NCBI GenBank assembly: GCA_000751835.1 | Contig: CCMQ01000010.1 | Location: forward strand, 1-64,000 | From: Necropsobacter rosorum | Lineage (GTDB): Bacteria > Pseudomonadota > Gammaproteobacteria > Enterobacterales > Pasteurellaceae | Direction of reading: 5' to 3' | Length of the DNA: 64,000 nt | Shown: piece after piece, positions 48,998 through 57,923 of the stretch | How the letters are laid out: every line of letters starts with the position of its first letter | Position numbering within the stretch: the stretch's first letter is position 1 | Notes under the pieces: model-generated | Database searches by the model: none | What the model saw: the letters and a program-made list of their open reading frames with translations, nothing else | Told to the model about the DNA's origin: nothing | Made by a program: the position numbers and the translations under genes

Positions 48998-49059
48998 CCA
49001 TTACCTCAATTTGGTTTAAAAAAACACGTTCATTGTATAGGAAATATCACAGACTGTCA

Positions 49060-49770
49060 TTACTCCTTGATCAGCGCAATCCGCGCATCAACACGGGCGC
49101 GCACATTCGCCTTACCGCCGCCCAGACGCACGCCGCCATCACTGCTTTCGGCAAAGGCATTGGCTTTTGCCATCGCACCGTACGGCAGCGGGGCATAATC
49201 GTTATTGCCCGTCGGCGTCATGATCTTCAGCTCAAGAATTTTATAGCCCTTTGCCTGTAACGTAGTCTGAATCATCTGCGCTTTATGCTCAACTTTTTGC
49301 AAAGCCTGCTTGACCAGTTCATCCTCCACACCGGACAACGCCGCGGACGACACGGAAGAGTTGACATACTCGATCGCCAGCGTTCCGTTCAGCTCGCGCA
49401 ACGCGTTTTCCAATGCCGCCGTATCCTGACTTTGCAACATAAGCTGCGCCCGGGCAACCCAACCGTCCTGCTTACCCGAATCGTTGTAACGCACATGGGT
49501 CGTGCGTGAATTATCGCGGATTTCTATCGCCTCATAACGCTTCACAATATCCAGCGCCCGATTGATCTTCTCGTTTACCGCTTTATTCGCCTGCTGCAAA
49601 TCCGCCTTTTCCGCCTGAATAAACATCGCAACCTGCAACGCATCATGCGCCACTTCCCGTTCCGCCTCCGCACTGAAAACCACCACATTATCAGCCGCCA
49701 GATTATCCGCCATCACAGGCGCCGCAACCGCCAACGCCGCCCACAGCGCAACACAATATTTCAATTTCAT
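49060..49770 (-). CDS. Periplasmic SIMPL (DUF541/YggE-like) protein
   Basis: A 236-residue secreted protein with a Sec signal (MKLKYCVALWAALAVAAPVMA, cleaved before D22). A SIMPL domain follows, with the usual VVVFSAEAEREVAHDALQV start, DIVKRY, VRYNDSG and the C-terminal VRARVDARIAL strand. E. coli YggE is linked to oxidative-stress defence; the molecular role is unclear. It is monocistronic, between slyD and the catabolic cluster. Confidence 0.85.
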   Translation of the reverse strand: MKLKYCVALWAALAVAAPVMADNLAADNVVVFSAEAEREVAHDALQVAMFIQAEKADLQQANKAVNEKINRALDIVKRYEAIEIRDNSRTTHVRYNDSGKQDGWVARAQLMLQSQDTAALENALRELNGTLAIEYVNSSVSSAALSGVEDELVKQALQKVEHKAQMIQTTLQAKGYKILELKIMTPTGNNDYAPLPYGAMAKANAFAESSDGGVRLGGGKANVRARVDARIALIKE

Positions 49771-50079
49771 ATATCATCCTTAAGTTAACCAAAATTATTT
49801 ATTAGGCAGGCACAAAGAAAAATAGTTCAAAAACGAACCGCACTTGAAAGTTATATGCCTACTAATATTTTGAATAACAAAAATAATGAACAAGATTATT
49901 AAAATAAGCACGATATGTCGACGTTTATTTTACTACCTCAATTTTTGTAAAATAAACCAATAAAATTTAACTTTTCTAATATTATAAAAAAGATATACAA
50001 TATGCGGTTGATAACTGTTGCTATCAACCGCACAGTACCAGAACAAGCAAAAATCCTATAAGCTTAATAATATGTTTAA
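49771..50079. other. A+T-rich intergenic region between the SIMPL gene and the thiolase gene
   Basis: No open reading frame is supported. One uptake sequence occurs near 49838-49846. An 11-bp inverted repeat, TGCGGTTGATA at 50003-50013 with 50022-50032, lies just past the thiolase stop and may end the catabolic operon, but it lacks a good T-tract. Confidence 0.5.
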
Positions 50080-51282
50080 CTAGTTTGCAAACTCAGCAAA
50101 CTTTTTTAGATATAGCGATATCCCCTGCCCGCCGCCGATGCACATGCTGATCAGGGCATCTTTTTTATCCGTTCGCATCAGTTCATAAAGCACTTTGACG
50201 GTCAGTACTGTGCCTGTTGCGCCGATGGGGTGTCCGATGGAAATACCGCCGCCGAAAATATTGATTTTTTCCGCACTGAGTCCAAGATCTCGAGCAACCG
50301 CTACCGCTTGACTGGCAAAGGCTTCATTGATTTCGAACATGTCAATATCTTGAAGATTTATCCCCAATTTCTGCGCCAATTTTTCACTGGAAAATTTCGG
50401 GCTGTAGCCCATTAACTCGGCATCATAACCACTTAGCGCATAGCCGCCTACAATCAATTTTGGCGCAATACCAAGCTCAAGCGCTTTTTCTTTCGACATC
50501 AGCACCACCGCCGCCGCGCCGTCATTAAGGCTAGAGGAATTGCCAGCGGTTACGGTTCCGCCTTTGACAAAACAAGGTTTGAGTCTTTCTAATTTATCGA
50601 GGGTTAAGCCGAATCTAACGCCCTCGTCCGTGTCAAAAATCGTCACATTGCCTTTATGATCTTTTAACTCCACTGGCAAAATTTCTGCTTTAAATTTCCC
50701 TGCTTTAATGGCGGCTTCGGCTTTTTGGTGGCTTGCCAGGGCGAATTGATCTTGCTCTTCTCGGGAAACATTAAATTTTTCTGCCACATTTTCCGCCGTT
50801 ACGCCATTATGATTGCCGTCTAACGGCCAAGTGAGAATATCGATCACGCCATCTTCAAAGACTTTATGCCCCATTTTGGTTCCCCAGCGTGCGTCTTTTA
50901 TGTAGTACGGCAATTGGGAAATATTTTCCACACCACCAGCCACTACAATATCCGCATCGCCCAGCTGAATCGCCATCACGCCGCTAATGATCGACTGCAA
51001 ACTCGATCCGCATTGACGATTAACGGAATACGCCAGCGTCTCTTTTGGCAATCCTGCTTTTAAGCTAATGGCGCGCGCGGAAAAACCATTTTCCGCCGCC
51101 TGCCCCACTTGCCCGATAATCACTTCGTCCACCAATTCAGGGGCAATACCTGCACGGCTTACCGCCTCTTTCACCACCATTGCGCCCATATCAATGGCGG
51201 AAATGTCTTTCAAACTGCCACCAAATGCGCCCACAGGCAGCCGCACGCCGCTGACGATCACCACTTCTTTTACATTCATCAT
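50080..51282 (-). CDS. atoB: Acetyl-CoA C-acetyltransferase (thiolase)
   Basis: A degradative-type thiolase that cleaves acetoacetyl-CoA (or a longer 3-ketoacyl-CoA) with CoA to give acetyl-CoA. The nucleophile is C91 in VNRQCGSSLQS. The GHPIGATG histidine and the C-terminal CIGGGQG cysteine complete the active site. The 400-residue length is typical. It has a GGAG ribosome site and is the last gene of a tight five-gene run (11-base gap to the dehydrogenase), consistent with the final step of the pathway. The gene symbol is by family. Confidence 0.9.
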   Translation of the reverse strand: MMNVKEVVIVSGVRLPVGAFGGSLKDISAIDMGAMVVKEAVSRAGIAPELVDEVIIGQVGQAAENGFSARAISLKAGLPKETLAYSVNRQCGSSLQSIISGVMAIQLGDADIVVAGGVENISQLPYYIKDARWGTKMGHKVFEDGVIDILTWPLDGNHNGVTAENVAEKFNVSREEQDQFALASHQKAEAAIKAGKFKAEILPVELKDHKGNVTIFDTDEGVRFGLTLDKLERLKPCFVKGGTVTAGNSSSLNDGAAAVVLMSKEKALELGIAPKLIVGGYALSGYDAELMGYSPKFSSEKLAQKLGINLQDIDMFEINEAFASQAVAVARDLGLSAEKINIFGGGISIGHPIGATGTVLTVKVLYELMRTDKKDALISMCIGGGQGISLYLKKFAEFAN

Positions 51283-51293
51283 TTGTTTGCTCC

Positions 51294-52040
51294 TTACACA
51301 ATCATGCCACCGCCGCAGTTAATCACTTCTGATGTGATATAAGCCGCTTCATCGGAGGCTAAAAACGCCACCAAGTTGCCCACATCTTCAGGCTTGCCTG
51401 CTTTTCCTGCTGGAATGCGCTGCATCATGCTCTCCCAAGCAGCACCACCGTTGACTTCTTTAAGTTTCAGCGTCATATCCGTTTCGATAAAGCCTGGGCA
51501 AATCACGTTACAGGTAATGCCCTTGCGTGCATTTTCTCGTGCAGCGGTTTTGGTTAAGCCCACCACGCCAGCTTTCGCCGCCGCATAATTGGCTTGTCCG
51601 ATATTGCCGAGCCAACTGCCCGAAGAAATATTAATAATGCGTCCGTATTCTTTGTTGCGCATATATTTAATGGCTTCTTGCGTGCCGTAAAACGTGCCTG
51701 TTAAATCCACATCAATCACCAGCTGCCAATTTTCCTGCGACATTTTATGCAACATGCCGTCTCGATTAATGCCAGCATTATTGACCATAATATCCAGCGT
51801 ACCAAAAGTATCCACCGCAAAATCAATCAACGCTTTCACTTCTTCTTGTTTAGCAATATTGACCGAAAAACCGACCGCACTTTCACTAAGCGCCGTAATG
51901 AATTGCACGGTTTCTGAGGTATCCCCCATATCCGCCACCACGACTTTTGCGCCTTCTTGCGCAAGTTTCAGCGCAATGCCTCTGCCTAAACCGCGCGCCG
52001 CACCTGTGACAATCGCTACTTTATTTTCTAAACGTTTCAT
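51294..52040 (-). CDS. Short-chain dehydrogenase/reductase (FabG/PhaB-like)
   Basis: A 248-residue classical SDR. The nucleotide-binding GAARGLGRG is at residues ~14-22, VNNAGINRDG follows, and the catalytic Ser-Tyr-Lys lies in ISSGSW and YAAAKAG. Similarity is to 3-oxoacyl-ACP reductases and acetoacetyl-CoA reductases. Between a CoA-transferase and a thiolase the likely reaction is 3-hydroxyacyl-CoA (or 3-hydroxy acid) oxidation to the 3-keto form. The gaps to its neighbours are nine and eleven bases. An uptake sequence occurs inside it. Confidence 0.85.
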   Translation of the reverse strand: MKRLENKVAIVTGAARGLGRGIALKLAQEGAKVVVADMGDTSETVQFITALSESAVGFSVNIAKQEEVKALIDFAVDTFGTLDIMVNNAGINRDGMLHKMSQENWQLVIDVDLTGTFYGTQEAIKYMRNKEYGRIINISSGSWLGNIGQANYAAAKAGVVGLTKTAARENARKGITCNVICPGFIETDMTLKLKEVNGGAAWESMMQRIPAGKAGKPEDVGNLVAFLASDEAAYITSEVINCGGGMIV

Positions 52041-52049
52041 GTTTTCCCC

Positions 52050-53627
52050 TTAATCCAAGTAATCTTTTAAACCAAATGGTGCATGCTCGTTAAAAATCGC
52101 CGCGTCCATTTCTTTTAAATTTGGGCTAATTAATGGCGTAAACTCCATTAAGTCCAAAATCTGCGTTTGCAAATCCACTCCAGGGGCAATTTCAATTAAG
52201 GTCAACCCCTCTGGACGCAATTCAAATACCGCACGCTCCGTTACATAATGCATTTTTTGTCCTTTTTGTCGGGCAATATTGCCGTTGTAGGAAATTTGCT
52301 GTAATTGATTGACAAACTTAATGATTTTTCCCTCTTGATGAATGTGCAAACGGTTGTTTTCAAAGGAACATTCCAAGCCTTTGCCTGTGAACGTGGAACA
52401 AAACACCACATGTTTAGCATTGGTGGTAATATCCACAAAACCGCCTGCGCCTGTTGGGGTTACGCCCAATTTGGTGGCGTTCACATTCCCTGCCGCATCC
52501 ATTTCGCCAGCGCCCATAAAGGTGACATCCACGCCTGCGCCGTTGTAGTAATCAAATTGATCATCATGGCGAATCAGCGCAAGGCTATTTTTGGCAATAC
52601 CAAAATCAATACCGCCCATCGGAATACCGCCATAAATGCCCGATTCCACCGTCAGCGTCACTTCCTCTTGCACCTGCTCTTCGCTTAAAATCGAACCAAT
52701 CACATCATTCGGAATCCCCGTTCCCACATTCAGCACATCCCCTTGGGAAAGCTCCATTAAAGCGCGTCGCCCAATAAGCTTGCGCACCGTTAAAGGCAGC
52801 GCCTCCGATTGCGCCACAGGCACACGAATATCGCCGCAATAAGCAGGATCAAAGGCAAAACTGCTGGTTTGGCGATGATCCAATTCAGGGTTATCACAAA
52901 TCACCACCGCATCAATAAACACTCCCGGCACCGTGACTTTTTTACAATGAATGCTGCCAGCGGCGACTTTATATTTCGCCTGCGCAATCACTTTTCCGCC
53001 AAATTTTTTGCATGCCAACACCGCCGATAAAACCTCCAACTGCATCGGCTCCTCCTCCGTGGATAAATTGCCGTATTCGTCCACATAAGTGCCGCGAATA
53101 ATGCAATAATCCAAGGGAATCGGCTTATAGCGCAGGTATTCTTCATTATCAATTTCTAAAACATCGATAATATCGACCGCACTTTTGGTGAGCTCATTCA
53201 TTTTTCCGCCCTCAATGCGCGGATCAATAAAAGTCCCCAAGCCCACTTTGCTGATTTTTCCAGGCTCGCCCCCTGCCATGCTGCGATAAAGCTGGGCAAA
53301 TTGCCCCTGCGGAATGCAATAGGCGAGAATTTTATTTTCCTGAATCAGTTTCATCATCTTAGGCTGCAAGCCCCAATGTCCGCCGATAATGCGCGAGAGC
53401 ATATGTTCATGAGCAAAATGCTGAATCCCCCGATCTCGATCGCTTTGTCCGCAAGAATGCACCAAGGTTAATTGATTCGGGCTCCCCGAGCGTAAAAACC
53501 GCTGCTCAATGGCTTTTAAAATGGACTCACTCGCCGAAACTAAGGTCATTCCAATGGTGGCAATGGTTTTCCCATCTTCAATAAGCCCAGCGGCTTGATC
53601 GGCGGTGATAAAGTTTGCTTTTTTCAT
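52050..53627 (-). CDS. Family I acyl-CoA:acetate/3-ketoacid CoA-transferase (YdiF-like)
   Basis: A 525-residue enzyme with both alpha and beta CoA-transferase halves fused. It starts FITADQAAGLIEDGKTIATIGMT and carries the catalytic glutamate (E328) in VESGIYGGIPMGG. It moves CoA from an acyl-CoA to a free acid and would activate a short-chain acid such as acetoacetate, 3-hydroxybutyrate or propionate. The exact acid is not evident. Gene order CoA-transferase, dehydrogenase, thiolase suggests activation, oxidation, then cleavage. An internal uptake sequence is at about 53175. Confidence 0.88.
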   Translation of the reverse strand: MKKANFITADQAAGLIEDGKTIATIGMTLVSASESILKAIEQRFLRSGSPNQLTLVHSCGQSDRDRGIQHFAHEHMLSRIIGGHWGLQPKMMKLIQENKILAYCIPQGQFAQLYRSMAGGEPGKISKVGLGTFIDPRIEGGKMNELTKSAVDIIDVLEIDNEEYLRYKPIPLDYCIIRGTYVDEYGNLSTEEEPMQLEVLSAVLACKKFGGKVIAQAKYKVAAGSIHCKKVTVPGVFIDAVVICDNPELDHRQTSSFAFDPAYCGDIRVPVAQSEALPLTVRKLIGRRALMELSQGDVLNVGTGIPNDVIGSILSEEQVQEEVTLTVESGIYGGIPMGGIDFGIAKNSLALIRHDDQFDYYNGAGVDVTFMGAGEMDAAGNVNATKLGVTPTGAGGFVDITTNAKHVVFCSTFTGKGLECSFENNRLHIHQEGKIIKFVNQLQQISYNGNIARQKGQKMHYVTERAVFELRPEGLTLIEIAPGVDLQTQILDLMEFTPLISPNLKEMDAAIFNEHAPFGLKDYLD

Positions 53628-53638
53628 TATGTCACCTA

Positions 53639-55006
53639 CTACTTATCAGATTCTAAGTTACAGCTTTTTAGACTGATTAAAGCGAAATCTTTGCCTAAAT
53701 TCGGTCCATTACTTTCTCTTGTGAATAACAAGACAAGAATGAATGCAATTACTTGTGCGCCAACCATGCAATACAAACCTGTCATGTAGCCGTCAATGCT
53801 TTCCCAGCCACCACCAAGATCGATCAACCAGCCTGTGACGAATGTTGCAAAAGATGCGCCTAAGAACATAAAGGTCGTTAAAATACCGTTACTTGTAACA
53901 ACAGTTCCTTGCTCAGAAGAATCTGCTACCACTTTATAGAAAAGAGGGTAAACCGCATTAGAACAACAACCTAAGAGCAATTGGAGGAAAATAAGCATAC
54001 CCATGCTGATATTGATGTAGCGCATGAAATAGAACGCGAAGACTAGCCAAATACAGCAAATGACTAATGAACGTTTTGCGCCAAATTTATCCGCAAACGC
54101 ACCCCAACAAATTTGCCCTAATCCACCTGTAATAGCATAGATTACAGATAAACTTGCTGCAGCAGCAGGGCTGTATCCAGCATAAAAAGTTAAGTAAGGT
54201 GTCATCCAAAACATTAAGCTGATATAGGCAAATTGGCACAATAAGCAAACAATAGAAATAACGGAAATATTAGGATTTTTTAATGCGTTAAGAATGTGAT
54301 GAACGTGATTTTTCTTTTCCTTAATTGGATTATGCTCAATATCCGCAATAGGAATAGTCATCCCTTTGTCTTGAGTATCTTTTACAAATAACTCATAATT
54401 TTTTGCCGTTGACCATTTCCAAAATAAAGCGAAGATCACAAAACCAATGATCGGGAATGCAATATAAGTATATCGCCAATTTTCAATACCATACACCGCA
54501 ATAATCCCTGAAACGAGCACCCCGCCTAAAGCACTTCCCCATGGATAAGCGGCATGATGTAAGCCCAAAGCAAAGCCATTTTTCTCTTTCGGCCACCATT
54601 CAGCAACAGCGCCAACTTCGCACGCTTCACCAGGTCCTGAACACACTCCACGTAGAAATTGCCAAATAAGTACCATGGTAAATGTGCCTGTAAATGCACT
54701 AAGTCCATTAAAGACCATAAACACGAGATAACCTAAGCTTAAAAATGCCATGCGATATTTTCTTTTCCAGCCTTTTGAACCTCTATCCGCCCAGCTCGAT
54801 AAAGGAATTGAAGCTAAAAACATACCGAGTGCGGAAAGTGTCCCGATAAGCCCAGCAGTATTCGCATTGATGTTATAAGTATCAATAATCCCTGGTAAAA
54901 CACGATTAAAAAGTTCTCGCCCATTGGCATTCATAGCAAAAATGAGCCAAAGGAACAAAAGCGCAATCCAAGATTGCTTGGAAGCTGATTTACTAGTTGT
55001 ATTCAT
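53639..55006 (-). CDS. Major facilitator superfamily transporter
   Basis: A 455-residue, 12-helix MFS permease. The loop 2-3 motif is degenerate (SSWADRGSKGWKRK) and its counterpart in the second half is WGAFADKFGAKR. The FLRGVCSGPGEACEVGAVAEWWP segment is typical of organic-anion or sugar-acid carriers. It probably imports the substrate of the surrounding pathway. It is part of the five-gene run (18 bases after the hydrolase gene, 11 before the CoA-transferase). Confidence 0.88.
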   Translation of the reverse strand: MNTTSKSASKQSWIALLFLWLIFAMNANGRELFNRVLPGIIDTYNINANTAGLIGTLSALGMFLASIPLSSWADRGSKGWKRKYRMAFLSLGYLVFMVFNGLSAFTGTFTMVLIWQFLRGVCSGPGEACEVGAVAEWWPKEKNGFALGLHHAAYPWGSALGGVLVSGIIAVYGIENWRYTYIAFPIIGFVIFALFWKWSTAKNYELFVKDTQDKGMTIPIADIEHNPIKEKKNHVHHILNALKNPNISVISIVCLLCQFAYISLMFWMTPYLTFYAGYSPAAAASLSVIYAITGGLGQICWGAFADKFGAKRSLVICCIWLVFAFYFMRYINISMGMLIFLQLLLGCCSNAVYPLFYKVVADSSEQGTVVTSNGILTTFMFLGASFATFVTGWLIDLGGGWESIDGYMTGLYCMVGAQVIAFILVLLFTRESNGPNLGKDFALISLKSCNLESDK

Positions 55007-55024
55007 ACTCTGCTCCTTGGATTA

Positions 55025-55780
55025 CTAGCTATTAACACGAATAAATTTGCGCACGCCACTTTGAATCGCAGCATCGTGACCTGGTAAAATCCAAGTGGCA
55101 AATTGGCGAACACGTTTTAAACTCTCATAGGTCGCCGCAACATCAACCACAATATTTGGTTCAAGATTTTCATTGACGTTTTCCGCAACGTTGCAAATAT
55201 CTCCAGAAACGCAAAGCACACCTTCAGCGGTATTAAATAAAACAGATTGATGACCTTCCGTATGCCCTGGAGTGGTAATTACTCGACAACCTGGTAAAAT
55301 TTCGGCATCACCATCTAAGAAATTCCATTGGAAATAATTAATGGCGGTTTTATCAAATGCAGGGTAATCATAGAAAGGTTCAGCTGGTTTGAGAGGATTA
55401 AATGCCGCATTCCATTCTTTCTTTTGTACATAAAATTCAGCATTGGTAAATTTATAATTGCAACCGCAATGATCCACATGTAGGTGAGTATTGATGACGA
55501 TATCAATTTCTTCAGGGCTCCACCCTAAATATTTTCTAATCGCAGCGGTAATTTCTTGATCTTCGGTTTGGTTAACTCCAGGTTCGGCTTTTTTATATTC
55601 TTCAATATCGCGAATCCCTGTATCAACAATAATTTTATGAACACCATCTGTTGCAGCAGCGGCTAATATTGGAACGGTGATAATTTCTCCTTTACCTTTA
55701 TAATGCGTCATTGCGGAACGATCTAAGATAATAGAGCCGACTTGTAGTGGGGTGACTTCCCATAATGTTTTTTTGAACAT
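55025..55780 (-). CDS. Metallo-beta-lactamase-fold hydrolase (AHL-lactonase-like family)
   Basis: A 251-residue MBL-fold enzyme. The zinc motif is THLHVDHCG near residue 107, followed by the histidine of TTPGHTEGH, the aspartate of SGDICN and the histidine of PGHDAA. The overall pattern is that of the AttM/AiiB/AiiA-type lactonase family, which also contains other lactone and ester hydrolases. In this operon it more probably opens a lactone or hydrolyses an ester for catabolism than quenches quorum signals. The frame begins five codons earlier, but the ATG at 55780 follows GGAG at good spacing. It is the first gene of the five-gene run. Confidence 0.85.
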   Translation of the reverse strand: MFKKTLWEVTPLQVGSIILDRSAMTHYKGKGEIITVPILAAAATDGVHKIIVDTGIRDIEEYKKAEPGVNQTEDQEITAAIRKYLGWSPEEIDIVINTHLHVDHCGCNYKFTNAEFYVQKKEWNAAFNPLKPAEPFYDYPAFDKTAINYFQWNFLDGDAEILPGCRVITTPGHTEGHQSVLFNTAEGVLCVSGDICNVAENVNENLEPNIVVDVAATYESLKRVRQFATWILPGHDAAIQSGVRKFIRVNS

Positions 55781-55847
55781 AGTATTGTTCTCCATTTTGG
55801 CACATTAATTTTTAGAAAATAATGTCTTTATTAAAGCATTATTCGCC

Positions 55848-55867
55848 ATAGATAAATATTTATCTAT
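55848..55867. promoter_or_regulatory. Perfect 20-bp palindrome upstream of the hydrolase gene
   Basis: ATAGATAAAT followed directly by its exact complement. It lies in the 166-base gap between the acyl-CoA synthetase and hydrolase genes. A second inverted repeat (AGTTATA at 55870-55876 with 55884-55890) follows at once. The gap-free symmetry suggests a dimeric regulator site or a terminator/promoter element for the downstream five-gene run. Confidence 0.5.
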
Positions 55868-55946
55868 TAAGTTATAAGTAGCATATAACTATTAAACAAC
55901 CTAAAAACATCAATAATTTATTACTACCAAAATCTTTAAAAACAGG

Positions 55947-57560
55947 TCACTTTTCAATTAAAGAAACAAGCATTTCCCTAATCTTTTTCTTATCAGGCTT
56001 AAAATTATTATTTACTGGAATAGAATTGGTGAAAAATATTTTCTCAGGGACTTTATAACTTGCCACTTTTCCTTTTAAATAGGCTTTAATTTTATTTTGA
56101 TTCACATTTGAACCGCACTTTTGCTTAATCAGTGCGACAGGGATTTCGCCATAGAGGTCATCAGGAATCCCTACCACTACGGCATCTTCAATGCCTGAAA
56201 TTTGTAATAATGCATTTTCAATATCAAAGCTGCAAATCTTCTCACCACCGCGGTTAATCATGTCTTTTTTGCGATCTAAAATATATAAATAACCTTCCTG
56301 ATTTAAATAGCCAATATCGCCCGTATTGAGCCAATTCTCTTTATCTTTTTCCTGTTCTAAGCCGAGATAATAACGAATCACATTTGTGCCACGCAGTAAA
56401 ATCTCGCCTGATTCCCCTTGATTGACTTCACGCCCTTGGACATCGATAATTTTGATTTCCAATCCAGGAATCGGAATGCCCGATGAACCAATATAAGGGC
56501 TAATCGCCGCAGATTTTGGAAAAATTGTGGCAGGCGATGTGGTTTCCGTTAAACCGTACACCGTTCTAAATTCCGCATGGGGCAACCATTTATGTAACGC
56601 CAAAATTCTAGAAGGCGGCATATTGCCCGCGCCACAAATCATCATGCGTAGACTAGGTAAATCATTAAAATTTTCTTTTTCTTGCAGTAATAAATTAAAT
56701 ACTGTAGGCGATGCATGTAAAAATGTGATATTATTTTTAATAATCGTTTCTAACACATTTTTGGCATTAAAGAAGCGATGTAAATATAAACTCCCGCCCA
56801 CATAAATCATTAATCCTAACACTGCTACAAGTCCTGTTACCAAATATATTGGTGTTGGCAAAATACTACTATCTTTCCCACTTATATTTAAAATACGTTG
56901 ATAAGAAATAATAGCATGCATGATATTATAATTTGTAATAGGCACTTTTTTGCATTTACCTGTTGTGCCTGATGTAAATAATAATAAAGACAAATCAGAA
57001 ATGTTATTAAAATTATTATTAAATTCTAATTTATTGACTGAAGTAATAAATGATGACAGTTTAATATCTTTAATTTCTGAAGAAGGGAGTTTCTTAAAAT
57101 CTACTCCTTGAGTAGTAAAAAAATCTCTGAAATTATTATCACAAATAATTGCATACAGTTTTAATTCTTTGAGAAGAGAATGAATCTCTTCTTTTTTAAA
57201 TTTTGTTGGTAACGGAACAGCAACGGCACCAATTTTATTTAAGGCGAGAAAAATAGCGCAAAACTCTATGCTGTTATAAAACATAAAAGCAACAAAATTT
57301 CTCTTTTCGATCTTCAACTCATTTGTCATCCATTGTGCAAAATCTTCTACCAAATTATAAAGAGACTGATATGAGTAGGCTATCCCATCATGATCTACTA
57401 CTGCAATGGCAGTTGGAAATTTTTTACTGCTATTTAAAAAAGCATGATAAAGGCTTTCTGGTGCCTGAGCGTAAGTTAGAAATTCATCTCTTCCCTCTAT
57501 CCTTTTATAGAAAAAATCAGCCGTGATACTTCTATCCCAATAGTCAATTCCTTTATACAT
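55947..57560 (-). CDS. AMP-forming acyl-CoA synthetase / ligase
   Basis: An ANL-superfamily enzyme that activates a carboxylic acid through an acyl-adenylate. It has the P-loop LFTSGTTGKCK, YGLTETTSP, the TGDIGY aspartate and the C-terminal lysine region SYKVPEKIFF...KPDKKKI. The frame opens at 57650, but the ATG at 57560 follows AGAGGAG and gives 537 residues starting MYKGIDYWDR. Base composition is markedly A+T-rich compared with the genes at 50-53 kb, which suggests a different origin. It is downstream of lacI and upstream of the five-gene run. The substrate acid is unknown. Confidence 0.87.
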   Translation of the reverse strand: MYKGIDYWDRSITADFFYKRIEGRDEFLTYAQAPESLYHAFLNSSKKFPTAIAVVDHDGIAYSYQSLYNLVEDFAQWMTNELKIEKRNFVAFMFYNSIEFCAIFLALNKIGAVAVPLPTKFKKEEIHSLLKELKLYAIICDNNFRDFFTTQGVDFKKLPSSEIKDIKLSSFITSVNKLEFNNNFNNISDLSLLLFTSGTTGKCKKVPITNYNIMHAIISYQRILNISGKDSSILPTPIYLVTGLVAVLGLMIYVGGSLYLHRFFNAKNVLETIIKNNITFLHASPTVFNLLLQEKENFNDLPSLRMMICGAGNMPPSRILALHKWLPHAEFRTVYGLTETTSPATIFPKSAAISPYIGSSGIPIPGLEIKIIDVQGREVNQGESGEILLRGTNVIRYYLGLEQEKDKENWLNTGDIGYLNQEGYLYILDRKKDMINRGGEKICSFDIENALLQISGIEDAVVVGIPDDLYGEIPVALIKQKCGSNVNQNKIKAYLKGKVASYKVPEKIFFTNSIPVNNNFKPDKKKIREMLVSLIEK

Positions 57561-57637
57561 ATACTCCTCTTTAATCATATAGATTAAACTGTAATCAATA
57601 TAAAATGAAGCGCTACTAAAAATCAACACGGACAAAT

Positions 57638-57649
57638 AAAAACGTTTCA
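57638..57649. promoter_or_regulatory. Candidate LacI-family operator (proximal)
   Basis: AAAAACGTTTCA matches 10 of 12 positions of the symmetric TGAAACGTTTCA, with the central CG typical of LacI/PurR-type operators. It lies about 80 bases upstream of the acyl-CoA synthetase start. Confidence 0.45.
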
Positions 57650-57733
57650 ATTTTGTGATTTAAATCACTATTTATTTTTAAAATCTACTTTTTTCATTAC
57701 AAAAATTCATTAAACTATGCAAAATCCAATATA

Positions 57734-57745
57734 TGAAACGTTACA
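57734..57745. promoter_or_regulatory. Candidate LacI-family operator (distal)
   Basis: TGAAACGTTACA matches 11 of 12 positions of TGAAACGTTTCA. It is centred 96 bases from the proximal site, so the two could be bridged by a tetramer or bound by separate dimers. Confidence 0.5.
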
Positions 57746-57923
57746 TTTTAGACTATAAATAGAAAGATAAAAGAGTTAAAAAAGAAAGGGAATATTAAGA
57801 ATATAAAGTCATATTAACTTTGTTAGAACAGAGGGTTATAAAATGATCTATCGAAAAAACACTACAAAATGTGAAAAAGCAATTTGAGAAACGCTCTAAC
57901 CTGAGTTGTACCACTGCGGTTTC

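Larger units (their letters stand above)
57561..57923. other. A+T-rich regulatory spacer between lacI and the acyl-CoA synthetase
   Basis: 363 bases without a supported gene, very A+T-rich. It contains two LacI-type operator-like sequences (reported separately). It is presumably the promoter region for the acyl-CoA synthetase gene. Confidence 0.6.

Noticed and set aside
50003..50032. A rho-independent terminator for the catabolic operon
   Set aside because: The 11-bp inverted repeat is good, but no T-tract follows on the minus strand; I report it only as a hairpin within the spacer.
55025..55780. Calling the MBL-fold protein a dedicated quorum-quenching AHL lactonase
   Set aside because: The zinc motif is shared by many hydrolases of this fold, and the operon context is catabolic. 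No luxI/luxR-type gene is present.
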